The notes beneath the pieces were generated by a model. The model was not told the DNA's origin and searched no databases. It saw nothing but the letters and a program-made list of their open reading frames with translations. Below, piece after piece: positions 49,759-61,937 of a stretch of DNA of 64,000 bases. The stretch spans positions 4,720,501 to 4,784,500 of the forward strand of contig NZ_AP024745.1 of NCBI RefSeq assembly GCF_019704555.1, given 5' to 3'. The first letter of the stretch is position 1. Each line of letters starts with the position of its first letter. The translations under genes and the position numbers were made by a program. This DNA is from Actinoplanes sp. L3-i22 (lineage in GTDB: Bacteria > Actinomycetota > Actinomycetes > Mycobacteriales > Micromonosporaceae).

Positions 49759-50655
49759 ATGCGCACACCCGGCACGAGCCGGCCCGGGTTCGGCGGCTGG
49801 AGCACTCGTACGATCGCCTCGGTCTTTGTGGTGTTCTTTGTGTTGTTTTTCGGCATCCCGATCGTCTGGTTGCTGCTGGCGACGACGAAGTCGGCACGGG
49901 AACTGACCACCGGCAGTCCCTTCGCCGCCGGCAGCCTCGGCGGCCTGCGGGCCAACGGGGAGCAGCTGTTCGGCTTCCAGGACGGGGCGGTCATCGCCTG
50001 GATCGGCAACTCGGCGCTGTACGCGGCCGGCGCGCTGGTGATCGCCCTGATCGCCGGCATCCCGGCCGGTTACGCCCTGGCGCTGACCCGGTTCCGGTTC
50101 CGGCGGCTGCTGCTGGTGCTCACGCTGATCGTCATGCTGATCCCGAACACCGCGCTGGTGCTGCCGATCTTTCTGGAACTGAGCGAGGTGGGCCTGATCG
50201 GCAGCCCGTTGTCGGTGATCCTGCCGATGTCGTTCTTCCCGTTCGGGGTCTACCTGACCTACATCTACTTCTCCACCAGCATTTCCCGGGACCTGCTGGC
50301 CGCCGCCCGCATCGACGGCTGCCACGAGTTCCAGGTGTTCAGCAAGGTCGCGTTGCCGCTGGCCGCGCCGATCGTCGCGCTGGTGGCGTTCTTCAGCTTC
50401 GTGCAGAGCTGGAACAACTTCTTCCTGCCGTTCGTGATGCTGCCCGCCAGCGAGGGCTATCCGATCCAGGTGGGCCTGACCTCGCTGCTCGCCTCGACCC
50501 CGGCGTTCAACCCGAGCTCGGCCGGCACGCAGTCGGTGCAACTGCCGACGCTCGCGCTGGCCACCGTGGTCTCGGTGCTGCCGGTGCTGATCGTCTTCCT
50601 GTTCGCCCAGCGGTTCCTGGTCGCCGGCCTGACGGCGGGCGGGACCAAGGAGTGA
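49759..50655 (+). CDS. Carbohydrate ABC transporter permease 2 (MalG type)
   Basis: A 298-residue permease. The EAA loop reads AAARIDGCHEFQVFSKVALPLAAPI (about residues 180-204). SFFPFGVYLTYIYFSTSI and the terminal QRFLVAGLTAGGTKE are typical MalG features. Three bases follow the previous stop. Forms the membrane channel with permease 1. Confidence 0.95.
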   Translation: MRTPGTSRPGFGGWSTRTIASVFVVFFVLFFGIPIVWLLLATTKSARELTTGSPFAAGSLGGLRANGEQLFGFQDGAVIAWIGNSALYAAGALVIALIAGIPAGYALALTRFRFRRLLLVLTLIVMLIPNTALVLPIFLELSEVGLIGSPLSVILPMSFFPFGVYLTYIYFSTSISRDLLAAARIDGCHEFQVFSKVALPLAAPIVALVAFFSFVQSWNNFFLPFVMLPASEGYPIQVGLTSLLASTPAFNPSSAGTQSVQLPTLALATVVSVLPVLIVFLFAQRFLVAGLTAGGTKE

Positions 50656-50683
50656 GCCGCGTGCCACCGACAAGGAGCCGACG

Positions 50684-51835
50684 TTGAAGGTCACCGGCTA
50701 CCGCAGCCTGACCACCGAGCACGACTGGGGCCGCTCGACCGGCGACGCCAACGGGGTGCTGCCCGGACCGCGCACCGACGTGCACGTGCTGATCCTGGAG
50801 ACCGATGCCGGGCTCGAGGGCGTGGGCCTGGGCGCGCACGGCGAGCTCGAGCGGGTCTTCGGCGCGGTCGAGGGCCAGGACCCGCGGGGCGTGACGGCGC
50901 TCTACGACCGGATGCTCGACCGGGTCTTCAAGACCGGGCACACCGGGGCGACCTTCGGCGCGATCGGCGCGATCGACATGGCGCTGTGGGATCTGAAGGC
51001 CAAGGCCGCCGGTGAGCCGCTGTGGCGGACCCTCGGCGCGCTCGACCGCTTCGTTCCCGGGTACGCCTCCGGGCTGGACATCGCGCTCGACGACGACGCG
51101 CTCGTGCGGCTGTACCAGCAGTTCGCCGACCGGGGTTTCACCGCGGGCAAGCTCAAGGGCGGCCGGGATCTGCCGCACGACCTGCGCCGGCTGCAGGCGC
51201 TGCGCGACGTGCTGGGCCGCAACTCGTCGCAACCGGCGCTGATGTTCGACGCCAACGAGTGCTGGAACCGGACCCAGGCGGTGCGGTATGTGAGCGCGCT
51301 GGAACGCGTCATCGATCTGACCTGGGTCGAGGAGCCGGTGCGCCGCTGGGACGCCGCCGGGCTCGCCGCCGTCCGGCAGGGGGTGCGCGCCGCGGTGGCC
51401 ACCGGGGAGAACCTGACCGGTCTCGAGCAGTACCGTCCGCTGCTGGACGCCGATGCGATCGACATCGTGCAGGTCGGCAACGTCTGGGGGATCACCCACT
51501 TCCTGCGGGTGGCGACCCTGGCCCACAGCCGGGACCTGCCGGTGAGCCCGGTGGCCTACCACGGCAACCCGGTGGCGCACGCCGCCGCCGCGGTGCCCAA
51601 CCATCTGGCCTTCGAGGTGCAGGCGCTGACCTCGCCGATCGGCCTGACGGTGGATCAGCAGTACCGCGACGGTGGCATCGTGCTGGGCGACGAGCCGGGT
51701 CTGGGCATCCGGGTCGACGAGAGTCTGATCCGCGCAGCCCGGGCCGCCGATGCGCCGGCGGCGGCCGCCGGCCCGCACGTCCGGCCGCGGCGGGCCGGGC
51801 TGCGACTGGTTCCCGACGCCGCGGCGAGCTCGTGA
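50684..51835 (+). CDS. Enolase-superfamily sugar-acid dehydratase (mandelate racemase family)
   Basis: A 383-residue enolase-superfamily enzyme. The TTG start is chosen because AAGGAG is seven bases before it. KLKGG gives the general-base lysine, DANECW the first metal Asp, WVEEP the Glu, TGEN the third ligand, and YHGNPVAHAAAA the histidine. This KxK/D/E/E/H set fits acid-sugar dehydratases such as galactonate, rhamnonate or gluconate types. The C-terminal 30 residues are Ala/Arg-rich and may be an extension. Coupled with a lactonase downstream by GTGA overlap. The specific acid is not certain. Confidence 0.9.
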   Translation: MKVTGYRSLTTEHDWGRSTGDANGVLPGPRTDVHVLILETDAGLEGVGLGAHGELERVFGAVEGQDPRGVTALYDRMLDRVFKTGHTGATFGAIGAIDMALWDLKAKAAGEPLWRTLGALDRFVPGYASGLDIALDDDALVRLYQQFADRGFTAGKLKGGRDLPHDLRRLQALRDVLGRNSSQPALMFDANECWNRTQAVRYVSALERVIDLTWVEEPVRRWDAAGLAAVRQGVRAAVATGENLTGLEQYRPLLDADAIDIVQVGNVWGITHFLRVATLAHSRDLPVSPVAYHGNPVAHAAAAVPNHLAFEVQALTSPIGLTVDQQYRDGGIVLGDEPGLGIRVDESLIRAARAADAPAAAAGPHVRPRRAGLRLVPDAAASS

Positions 51836-52656
51836 GCGGGGTGACGCGCCTGGATGCCCACGTGCATCTCTGGGATCGGGCCACCGACCCGCAGCCGTGG
51901 ATCGAGCCGGCGACGATGGCCGCGATCGACCGCGACTTCGGCCTCACCGACCTCGACCGGATGCTGGCCGCCACCGGGATGGACGCGGCCGTGCTCGTGC
52001 AGTCCAGCAACAGTCTGCCCGAGACCCGACGGCTGCTGGCGCACCGCAGCGCGCGCGTGGCCGGAGTGGTCGGCTGGATCGACCTGACCATCGAGCCGGA
52101 CCGCCAACTCGACACCCTGGACACCGGCGGGTTCGCCCGCCTGGTCGGCCTGCGGCATCTGGTGCACCTGGATCCGGATCCGGGCTGGCTGGACCGGCCC
52201 GAGGTCACCGCCGCGCTGATCCGGGCCGGTGCGCGCGGCCTGGGCTTCGACCTGGTCGTGCGGGCCGGGCAGCTGGCGGCGGCCGCGGCGCTGGCGGCGC
52301 GCTGCGCCGACGTGCGCTTGGTCGTGGACCACCTCGGCGGCATCGCCGAGGCCGGCGACCCGCGGGCCTGGGCGCTGGACCTGCGGGAGCTGGCCCGCCG
52401 CCCCAACACCTGGGCGAAGCTGTCCGGCCTGGCCGGCGCCGACCCGCTGCGGGTGCGGCAGGCCTTCGACGTCGCGCTCGAGGTGTTCGGCCCGGACCGG
52501 CTGATGTACGGCTCGGACTGGCCGGTCGCCGAGCTGGGCCGGGGCGCGTTCGGCTGGCGGGTCACGGTGGACGCGCTGCTCGCGCGGCTGAGCCGGGCCG
52601 AACGTGAGGCGATCCTGTCCGGGACCGGGTCGGCCTTCTACCGCATCGGGCGCTGA
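51832..52656 (+). CDS. Amidohydrolase, L-fucono/rhamnono-lactonase-like
   Basis: A 274-residue amidohydrolase 2 family protein. RLDAHVHLWDR is the HxH metal strand, RLVVDHLGG the His, and LMYGSDWPVAE the conserved Asp near the C-terminus. This is the pattern of L-fuconolactone or L-rhamnono-gamma-lactone hydrolases. It would open the lactone from dehydrogenation of a deoxysugar, giving the acid for the dehydratase. GTG start overlaps the dehydratase stop by four bases. Confidence 0.92.
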   Translation: MSGVTRLDAHVHLWDRATDPQPWIEPATMAAIDRDFGLTDLDRMLAATGMDAAVLVQSSNSLPETRRLLAHRSARVAGVVGWIDLTIEPDRQLDTLDTGGFARLVGLRHLVHLDPDPGWLDRPEVTAALIRAGARGLGFDLVVRAGQLAAAAALAARCADVRLVVDHLGGIAEAGDPRAWALDLRELARRPNTWAKLSGLAGADPLRVRQAFDVALEVFGPDRLMYGSDWPVAELGRGAFGWRVTVDALLARLSRAEREAILSGTGSAFYRIGR

Positions 52657-52672
52657 GCGGGGCCGGGCCGGC

Positions 52673-53425
52673 TCAGTCCGGCGGATCGGCGGGCAGCGGC
52701 TCGAAACGGCGCCGCCGCCAGGAGCCGATGATGTGCTCGCGCATCGCGTGTTCGGCGACGGCGGCGTCCTGGCGTTTGATCGCGTCCAGCACGACGGCGT
52801 GCTCGTCGAGGGTGGAGCGGAACGCGTCCTGGTAGCGCAGGCCCTGGAACCGGCTGCTCTCCAGCGCGCGCAGGTACAGCCGCTTGGCGATGTTCTCGGC
52901 CAGCCGGTTGCCGGAGAGCTCCATCACGGTCAGGTGGAAGACCACGTCGGCCTGCCGGAACGAATCGCTCTCGTGCCGCATCTCCTGCATCACCGCCAGC
53001 GCGTGCTCGAGGCGCACCAGCTGCTCCGGGGTGCGACTGGCGGCCACCGCGCCGGCCATGGCCGACTCCAGGTTGCCGCGCACGACGGTGAGCTCGTCCA
53101 GGATCCCCAGCGACTCGTCGTTGTCGATGAGCGCGGACAGCACGACCGGGTCCAGCATGTTCCACAGCCCGGAGCGGGCCACCTGCGTACCCCGGCCCTG
53201 CGCGATGATCACCAGGCCCTTCTCCTCGAGCCGTTTGGCCGACTCGCGGATCACCGTGCGGCTGACCCCGAAGTGCTCGCTCAACGGTCCCTCGGGCGGC
53301 AGCAGCTGACCCTCGGCGAGCTGGCCGGTGACGATCAGCTCGACCAGCTCGGTGACGACGGCGACGCTCAACCGCTCGGCGCGGCGGCGGGGCGGGAGAC
53401 TGAACGCGTCGGGCTGAGCCGTCAT
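52673..53425 (-). CDS. FadR-subfamily GntR regulator of sugar-acid catabolism
   Basis: A 250-residue regulator. The N-terminal winged HTH reads LPPEGPLSEHFGVSRTVIRESAKRLEEKGLVII (about residues 41-73). The C-terminal FCD domain has VRGNLESAMAGAVA, ADVVFHLTVMELSGN and LDEHAVVLDAI, with the Asp/His metal set. FCD-GntR proteins commonly sense sugar acids. It is convergent with the lactonase gene and divergent from the GH59 gene. It probably controls both. Start at 53425. Confidence 0.93.
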   Translation of the reverse strand: MTAQPDAFSLPPRRRAERLSVAVVTELVELIVTGQLAEGQLLPPEGPLSEHFGVSRTVIRESAKRLEEKGLVIIAQGRGTQVARSGLWNMLDPVVLSALIDNDESLGILDELTVVRGNLESAMAGAVAASRTPEQLVRLEHALAVMQEMRHESDSFRQADVVFHLTVMELSGNRLAENIAKRLYLRALESSRFQGLRYQDAFRSTLDEHAVVLDAIKRQDAAVAEHAMREHIIGSWRRRRFEPLPADPPD

Positions 53426-53560
53426 GCCCGAAATCCTACCGAGCAGCCATTGACCGCATCGAAATGGTTCGTCCGGCACCCATGATAATTATTTGTAGAA
53501 ATTGTTATGTGGGCATCGTCGGGAAAGTCGAAACATTAAAAACTAATTGATGTACGTCAT

Positions 53561-56022
<2,462 letters not shown>

Positions 56023-56451
56023 CGACCCGTACGGCAAATGTGGTCTTGATCTGATGCGACCTGGCGAACGGAACGTCGTGATGACGAGCCCAGCGATACA
56101 TCCCATGAATGTGATCAGGGGTTGCCGCAGGGATCCCGTCTAACCAGGTGATAAGGACGCTTGATGTTTCCGATTCGTTGCCTAACCGGGTGTTGTCGAC
56201 TATGGACATGGGATCAATCGGGAGTTAGATTGCCACTGTCCAGTGAGACCAGCATCGCCCGGCCACGGTGGGAATCCCGATGGCACCCGACGCCACCGAG
56301 CGCGACGTCTGCCCCGTGACGCGCATCCGCCCGCACCGGCTCAGCTCCGCATATGCCACACCCCGGCCGCCGACACCCCGGTGGTCCGCACGGGTGCGCC
56401 CACCCACCGCTTCGGCGTGGCTCGCGGAAAGACCGACAGGAGGATCGCGAC
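56023..56451. other. 429-bp intergenic leader before the second ABC operon
   Basis: No gene is supported. The first 200 bp are less GC-rich than surroundings and probably carry the promoter; TTGCCT (56178-56183) with TATGGA 17 bp later is a weak candidate. Short frames on both strands look like chance. Confidence 0.5.
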
Positions 56452-57579
56452 ATGGCTGACATCTCCCGGGTCGTCGAGCAGGCGGCCGACCGGCTCGATC
56501 CGCGTGGGACGACCCGGCGCCGGCTGCTGGCCGGCACCGGGCTGGCCAGCGCCTCGCTGGCCGCGACCGGGCTGCTCGCGGCGTGCGCCAAGGACAGCAA
56601 GAGCAGCGCGGGCGCGATCGGGAACTTCCCGAAGACCCCGAACTGGAAGTTCGTCTTCGTCAACCACGTCACCACCAACCCGTTCTTCACCGCCACCCAG
56701 TACGGCGCCGAGGACGCGTGCAAGCTGCTCGGCTGCTCCTATCAGTGGACCGGCTCGCAGAACTCGGTGGTGGCCGAGATGGTCAACGCCACCAACACCG
56801 CGATCAGCGGCAAGGCCGACGGGCTGGCGATCGCGGTGGTCGACAAGGCGGCCTTCAAAGCGCCCGTCGACCAGGCCCTGGACGCGGGCATCCCGGTGGT
56901 CTCGTACAACGCCGACGGTGCCCGCGACGATCCGGGCACCAACCGCCTCGCGTACGTCGGGCAGGGTCTTTATGAATCCGGTTATGCCCTCGGGCAGCGG
57001 GCGCTGACGCAGGTGCAGTCCGGCGAGGTGGTGGCCTTCATCGCCACGCCCGGGCAGCTCAACATCCAGCCGCGCATCGACGGCGCGCAGCAGGCGTTCA
57101 AGGATGCCGGCGGCGCGGTGCGCTTCACCGCGGTGGCCACCAACGCCGACGTCACCAAGGGCCTGTCCATCGTCGACGCCTACGTGCAGGGCCACGCCGG
57201 CCTGGCCGGCATGCTGGCCGTGGACGCCGGGTCGACCCAGGCGATCGGCCAGACGGTCAAGAAGTACGCCCTGCGCGGCAAGGGCCTCAAGGCGGCCGGC
57301 GGCTTCGACCTGATCCCGGAGACCCTCGCCTCGATCAACTCCGGCGACCTCGACTACACCATCGACCAGCAGCCCTACCTGCAAGGCTTCCTGCCGGTCC
57401 TCTACCTGTACCTGTACAAGATCTCCGGCGGCCTGCTGTCGCCGGCGCAGACCAACACCGGCCTGCTGTTCGTGACCAAGGACAACGTCGGGACCTATCA
57501 AGCCAACCAGACCCGGTACGAGGGCTCGTCGCCGGACGTGAAACTCGTCGACCGCTCCGGCGCCATCGCCCACCAGTGA
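56452..57579 (+). CDS. Ribose-type sugar-binding lipoprotein, Tat signal
   Basis: A 375-residue periplasmic-binding-protein-like domain (Peripla_BP_4). TTRRRLLAGTG (20-30) is a twin-arginine motif and GLLAAC a lipobox with C45. FVFVNHVTTNPFFTATQYGAEDACK and GIPVVSYNADG are RbsB-like. The ATG at 56452 follows AGGAGG. First gene of an operon of importer genes with duplicated parts. Binds a pentose, hexose or deoxysugar. Confidence 0.92.
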   Translation: MADISRVVEQAADRLDPRGTTRRRLLAGTGLASASLAATGLLAACAKDSKSSAGAIGNFPKTPNWKFVFVNHVTTNPFFTATQYGAEDACKLLGCSYQWTGSQNSVVAEMVNATNTAISGKADGLAIAVVDKAAFKAPVDQALDAGIPVVSYNADGARDDPGTNRLAYVGQGLYESGYALGQRALTQVQSGEVVAFIATPGQLNIQPRIDGAQQAFKDAGGAVRFTAVATNADVTKGLSIVDAYVQGHAGLAGMLAVDAGSTQAIGQTVKKYALRGKGLKAAGGFDLIPETLASINSGDLDYTIDQQPYLQGFLPVLYLYLYKISGGLLSPAQTNTGLLFVTKDNVGTYQANQTRYEGSSPDVKLVDRSGAIAHQ

Positions 57580-58598
57580 CGGGACCAGCGATGCCGGCAA
57601 CAGTCGACAAGCACCGGCCGCTGCCGATGCTGCGCCGCGGCGGCACGGTGCTGGTGCGCTGGCGCGAGGCCAGCGTGCTGATCGTCGCGATCGTGATGGC
57701 GATCTACTTCCGGGCCTCCGACGAGGTGTTCCTGACCCCCGGCAACCTGCGCAACATCGCGCAGGCCACCGCGCCGGTCGCGATCGTCGCGGTGGGCGTG
57801 GTGCTGCTGCTGGTCAGCGGCGAGATCGACCTGTCCGTCGGGGTGGTCGCGGCGTTCGCGCCGTTCCTGGTGCACTACGCCGTCGACCTGTACGGCTTCC
57901 CGGTGTTCCCGGCGTTCCTGCTGGCGTTCGCGATCTCGGCGTTCATCGGATTCTGCAACGGCTTCATCGTGACCAAGCTGAAGGTGCCCTCGCTGGTGGC
58001 CACGCTGGGCTCCTACTACCTGCTGCTCGGCGTGCTGCTGACCACCTCGCACGCCTACCCGGCACAGATCCCGCAGGCGGCGCAGGGCCGCATCCAGCAG
58101 GTCTTCGGCGCGGCCGACTGGTCGTCGCTGATCTGGTGCCTGGCCGTGGTGCTGGTCTTCCACGTGGTGCTCACCCGGACCCGCTGGGGCCTGCACACCA
58201 TCTCGGTGGGCGGCAACCTGATCGGCGCCACCGAGGCCGGCATCCGGGTGCACCGCATCAAGATCGGCAACTTCGTGATCGCCGCCATGCTCGGCGCGCT
58301 CGCCGGCCTGCTGGAGGCGTTCCGGATCAACAGCATCGACCCGAACATCGGCGGCGGCACCGCCCTGACCTTCACCGCCATCTCGGCGGCGGTCATCGGC
58401 GGCACCGCCCTCGCGGGCGGGTCGGGCACCGTGATCGGCGCGCTGCTGGGCGCGCTGATCCTGGCCGAGCTGCAGAACGGCTTCAACCTGATCGGTGTCA
58501 GCGCCAACCCGTTCAGCATCATCCTGGGCAGCGCGATCCTGCTGTCGATGATCGCCAACCAGTATCTGTCGCGGTTGCGCCGCACCGGAGGTTCCTGA
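57576..58598 (+). CDS. Ribose-type ABC permease 1
   Basis: A 340-residue RbsC/FrcC-type permease (BPD_transp_2). About ten helices, with SGEIDLSVGVVAAF (the E-I-D-L-S motif), FCNGFIVTKLKVPSLVATLGSYY and TALAGGSGTVIGALLGALI. Start GTG 57576 overlaps the upstream stop; the ATG at 57591 is an alternative. Confidence 0.92.
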   Translation: MTGPAMPATVDKHRPLPMLRRGGTVLVRWREASVLIVAIVMAIYFRASDEVFLTPGNLRNIAQATAPVAIVAVGVVLLLVSGEIDLSVGVVAAFAPFLVHYAVDLYGFPVFPAFLLAFAISAFIGFCNGFIVTKLKVPSLVATLGSYYLLLGVLLTTSHAYPAQIPQAAQGRIQQVFGAADWSSLIWCLAVVLVFHVVLTRTRWGLHTISVGGNLIGATEAGIRVHRIKIGNFVIAAMLGALAGLLEAFRINSIDPNIGGGTALTFTAISAAVIGGTALAGGSGTVIGALLGALILAELQNGFNLIGVSANPFSIILGSAILLSMIANQYLSRLRRTGGS

Positions 58599-59362
58599 TG
58601 CCCGCCGAGCCCGCGCTGCTGGTCGAACACGTCGTCAAACGCTTCGGCGCGCTGACCGCCCTGCGCGACGTCAGCCTGCGCCTGAACCAGGGCGAGGTGC
58701 TCGGCCTCATCGGCGACAACGGCGCCGGCAAGTCCACGCTGATCAAGACCATCTGCGGCTATCACCGCCCGGACGCCGGGCGCCTGGTGGTCAACGGCCG
58801 CGAGGTCGTGCTGCGTAGCGTCGACCATGCCCGCTCGCTGGGCATCGACGCGGTCTACCAGGGGCTCGCGCTGGTCAACGAGCTGTCGGTCTATCACAAC
58901 ATGTTCCTCAACCGGGAGCTGCGCGTCGGGCCGCTGCTCAACAACCGGGCCATGCGCCGGCTGGCCCGCGAACACCTGGCCGACATGGGCGTCAACATCC
59001 CCGACGTCGGCGCCGAGGTGGCCAAACTCTCCGGCGGGCAGCGCCAGGCGGTCGCGGTCGCCCGGGCCGTGTACTCCGACGCGCGGATCCTGCTGCTCGA
59101 CGAGCCGCTCGCCGCGATGGGCGCCAAGGAAGGCGCGCTGATCCTCGACCTGATCCGCGACCTCAAGGCCCGCGGCGACGTCTCGGTGATCATCATCGCG
59201 CACAACTACGCCCAGGTCCTCGACGTCTGCGACCGGGTCAACCTGCTCCAGCACGGCACCATCACCTTCGACGAACCGACCTCGCAGGTGTCGCTCGAGC
59301 GGCTGACCGACCTGGTGGTCGCCGAGTACCGCAACCGTCGCCTGCCCGGAAGGGACCTGTGA
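58598..59362 (+). CDS. Single-domain sugar ABC ATPase (FrcA type)
   Basis: A 254-residue ATPase. Walker A GDNGAGKST (39-47), signature LSGGQ (144-148) and Walker B ILLLDEP; AAMGAKEG is the FrcA-type D-loop. Only one nucleotide-binding domain, so it works as a homodimer, with permease 1 directly upstream. TGATG overlap with permease 1 gives coupling. Confidence 0.94.
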   Translation: MPAEPALLVEHVVKRFGALTALRDVSLRLNQGEVLGLIGDNGAGKSTLIKTICGYHRPDAGRLVVNGREVVLRSVDHARSLGIDAVYQGLALVNELSVYHNMFLNRELRVGPLLNNRAMRRLAREHLADMGVNIPDVGAEVAKLSGGQRQAVAVARAVYSDARILLLDEPLAAMGAKEGALILDLIRDLKARGDVSVIIIAHNYAQVLDVCDRVNLLQHGTITFDEPTSQVSLERLTDLVVAEYRNRRLPGRDL

Positions 59363-60411
59363 TGAAGCACCTGGTCGTCCGCTGCGCCGCCGCCGCGCTC
59401 CTGCTCGCCGCGATCAGCGCCTGCAACCGCGACAACACCGCCACCGACACCGGCAAACCCGTGATCGGCGTCGACTATCCACGCTCGGACACCGACTTCT
59501 GGAACTCCTTCATCAAGTACACGCCGCAGTTCGGCGACCAGCTCGGGCTCACGCTCAAGACCACCAACTCGCAGAACGACGTGGCCAAGCTGACCGCCAA
59601 CGTGCAGACCTTCATGAGCCAGGGCGTCCAGGGCGTGGTGATGGCCCCGCAGGACACCGCCGCGATCGCACCGGCGCTCGACCAGCTGGCCGCCAAGAAG
59701 ATCCCGGTGGTCACCGTGGACACCCGGCCCGACTCGGGCAGCGTCGCCATGGTGGTCCGGGCCGACAACCGGGCGTACGGCACGAAGGCCTGCCAGTTCC
59801 TGGGCACCGAGCTCGCCGGCGCGGGCAAGGTCGTGATGCTGCAGGGCGGCCTCGACTCGATCAACGGCCGGGACCGCACCGAGGCGTTCAACGAGTGCAT
59901 GACGGCCACGTTCCCGCGGATCAAGGTGTTCGGGGAGGCCACCAACTGGGACGGTGCGATCGCCGCGCAGAAACTGCAGACCGACCTGACCGCCAACCCC
60001 GACATCCGCGGGGTCTACATGCAGTCCAGCTTCGCGCTCTCCGGCACCCTGCAGGTGCTCAAGCAGAAGGGCCTGCTGGTCGGCCCGGACGACCCGAAAC
60101 ACGTCTTCGTGGTCTCCAACGACGGCATCCCGGAAGAGCTCAAGGACATCGCGGCCGGGCAGATCGACGCCACCGTCTCGCAGCCGGCCGACCTCTACGC
60201 CAAGTACGCGCTCTCGTACGTCAAGGACGCGATCGCCGGCAAGAGCTTCCAACCCGGGCCGACCGACCACCACAGCACGATCATCCAGGTCCGCGACGGG
60301 CTGCTGGAGGACCAGCTCTCCGCGCCGCTGGTGACCCGCGACGGCGCGACCTACGGCGACGTGCCCAGCCTCAAGAGCAGCGACACCTCACTGTGGGGCA
60401 ACGCCGGCTGA
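59362..60411 (+). CDS. Second ribose-type sugar-binding lipoprotein
   Basis: A 349-residue Peripla_BP_4 lipoprotein with a Sec signal and lipobox LLAAISAC (C21). IGVDYPRSDTDFWNSFIKYTP is the first strand-helix and VVMAPQDTAAIAPALDQLAAKKIPVVTVDTRPD the hinge side. It differs in sequence from the protein at 56452, so the pair are not a recent duplicate. Starts in the TGATG overlap with the ATPase and ends overlapping the next ATPase. Confidence 0.93.
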   Translation: MKHLVVRCAAAALLLAAISACNRDNTATDTGKPVIGVDYPRSDTDFWNSFIKYTPQFGDQLGLTLKTTNSQNDVAKLTANVQTFMSQGVQGVVMAPQDTAAIAPALDQLAAKKIPVVTVDTRPDSGSVAMVVRADNRAYGTKACQFLGTELAGAGKVVMLQGGLDSINGRDRTEAFNECMTATFPRIKVFGEATNWDGAIAAQKLQTDLTANPDIRGVYMQSSFALSGTLQVLKQKGLLVGPDDPKHVFVVSNDGIPEELKDIAAGQIDATVSQPADLYAKYALSYVKDAIAGKSFQPGPTDHHSTIIQVRDGLLEDQLSAPLVTRDGATYGDVPSLKSSDTSLWGNAG

Positions 60412-61937
60412 TGACCACCGCAACCAACGACCGGGACCGGCTCGTCGTCGAGGCGACGGGCATCACCAAACGGTTCGGCCCGACCGTCGCGCTCGACCGG
60501 GCCGGCCTGCGGGTCGCCGCCGGGCAGACGCACGCGCTGGTCGGCCGCAACGGCGCCGGCAAGTCGACGCTGGTCTCGATCCTGACCGGTCTGCTGGCAC
60601 CCGACCAGGGCACGGTGAGCTTCAGCGGGCGGCGCGCGCCGCGACTCGCCGACCGCGACGCGTGGCGCCGGCAGGTCGCGTGCGTCTACCAGCAGTCGAC
60701 GATCATCCCGGCGCTGACGGTCGCCGAGAATCTGTTCCTCAACCGGCACGACCGTGGCCGGGCCGGCCTGATCGACTGGTCCGCGCTGCGCCGGCGCGCC
60801 GCCGACCTGCTGGCGACCTGGTCGGTGGAGGTCGATCCGCGGACCCTGGCCGGCGAGCTCACCGTGGAGCAGCGGCAGTTCGTGGAGATCGCCCGCGCGC
60901 TGTCGTTCGGCGCGCGGTTCATCATCCTCGACGAGCCCACCGCCCGGCTCGACGCGGCGGCGATCCACCGGCTGTTCGACCGGATCCGGGACCTGCAACG
61001 CCAGGATGTGACGTTCCTGTTCATCAGCCACCACCTGCAGGAGATCTACCAGATCTGCGACACCGTGACGGTCTTCCGCGACGCCCGGCACGTGGTGACC
61101 GCCCCGGTGGCCGCGCTGCCCCGGGCCGAGCTGGTCGCCGCGATGACCGGGGACACGGCCGCCGCCCGGCGCCGCGAATCCGGGCGGGTGGTGCACGCCG
61201 GCGCGGTGAGCGCGCTGAGCGTGCGCGACCTGAGCGACGGCGACGGCGCCTACCGGCAGGTGAGCTTCACGATCGCCCCGGGGGAGATCGTCGGGCTCGC
61301 CGGGGCCGCCGGCAGCGGCCGTACCGAGGTGGCCGAGACCATCGCCGGGCTGCGCGCGCCCGCCGGCGGCCGGATCGAGATCGCCGGCCGCCGGCCGCGG
61401 CCCGGCAGCGTGCCCGCCGCCCTGGCGGCCGGCGCCGGCTTCGTTCCCCAGGACCGGCACCGGCAGGGCCTGGTCCCGGACATGTCGATCGCCGACAACG
61501 GCACCCTGACGGTGCCGGCGCGGCTCGGCCCGCACGGCCTGATCAGCGCCCGTCGCCGGGACGCGATCGCGGACGACCTGATCGAGCAACTGGCGATCAA
61601 GACGCCCAGCCCGTACCTGGCCGTCTCCGGGCTCTCCGGCGGCAACCAGCAGAAGGTGGTGCTGGCCCGGGCGCTGGCCGACACCCCGCGGCTGCTGGTG
61701 CTGATCAACCCCACGTCCGGTGTCGACGTGCGGTCCAAGGAGTTCCTGCTGGACAAGGTCGAGCAGACCGCCCGATCCGGCGCCGGCGTGCTGATCGCCT
61801 CCGACGAGCTCGACGACCTGCGCGGATGTGACCGGGTGCTGGTGATGTTCCGGGCCCGCACCACCACCGAACTCGCCCGCGGCTGGCACGACCACGAACT
61901 GGTGGCCGCGATGGAAGGGGTGGACCTCGATGCCTGA
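60411..61937 (+). CDS. Double-domain sugar ABC ATPase (RbsA type) with altered second site
   Basis: A 508-residue protein with two ATPase domains. Domain 1 has GRNGAGKST (45-53) and IILDEPTARLD intact; its signature loop reads LTVEQRQFVEI. Domain 2 has GAAGSGRTEV, with Arg in place of the Walker A Lys as in RbsA, LSGGNQQKVVLARAL, and LLVLINPTSGVDV, where the Walker B Asp-Glu is replaced by Ile-Asn. So site 2 is probably non-hydrolytic. One-base overlap with the binding protein upstream. Confidence 0.94.
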   Translation: MTTATNDRDRLVVEATGITKRFGPTVALDRAGLRVAAGQTHALVGRNGAGKSTLVSILTGLLAPDQGTVSFSGRRAPRLADRDAWRRQVACVYQQSTIIPALTVAENLFLNRHDRGRAGLIDWSALRRRAADLLATWSVEVDPRTLAGELTVEQRQFVEIARALSFGARFIILDEPTARLDAAAIHRLFDRIRDLQRQDVTFLFISHHLQEIYQICDTVTVFRDARHVVTAPVAALPRAELVAAMTGDTAAARRRESGRVVHAGAVSALSVRDLSDGDGAYRQVSFTIAPGEIVGLAGAAGSGRTEVAETIAGLRAPAGGRIEIAGRRPRPGSVPAALAAGAGFVPQDRHRQGLVPDMSIADNGTLTVPARLGPHGLISARRRDAIADDLIEQLAIKTPSPYLAVSGLSGGNQQKVVLARALADTPRLLVLINPTSGVDVRSKEFLLDKVEQTARSGAGVLIASDELDDLRGCDRVLVMFRARTTTELARGWHDHELVAAMEGVDLDA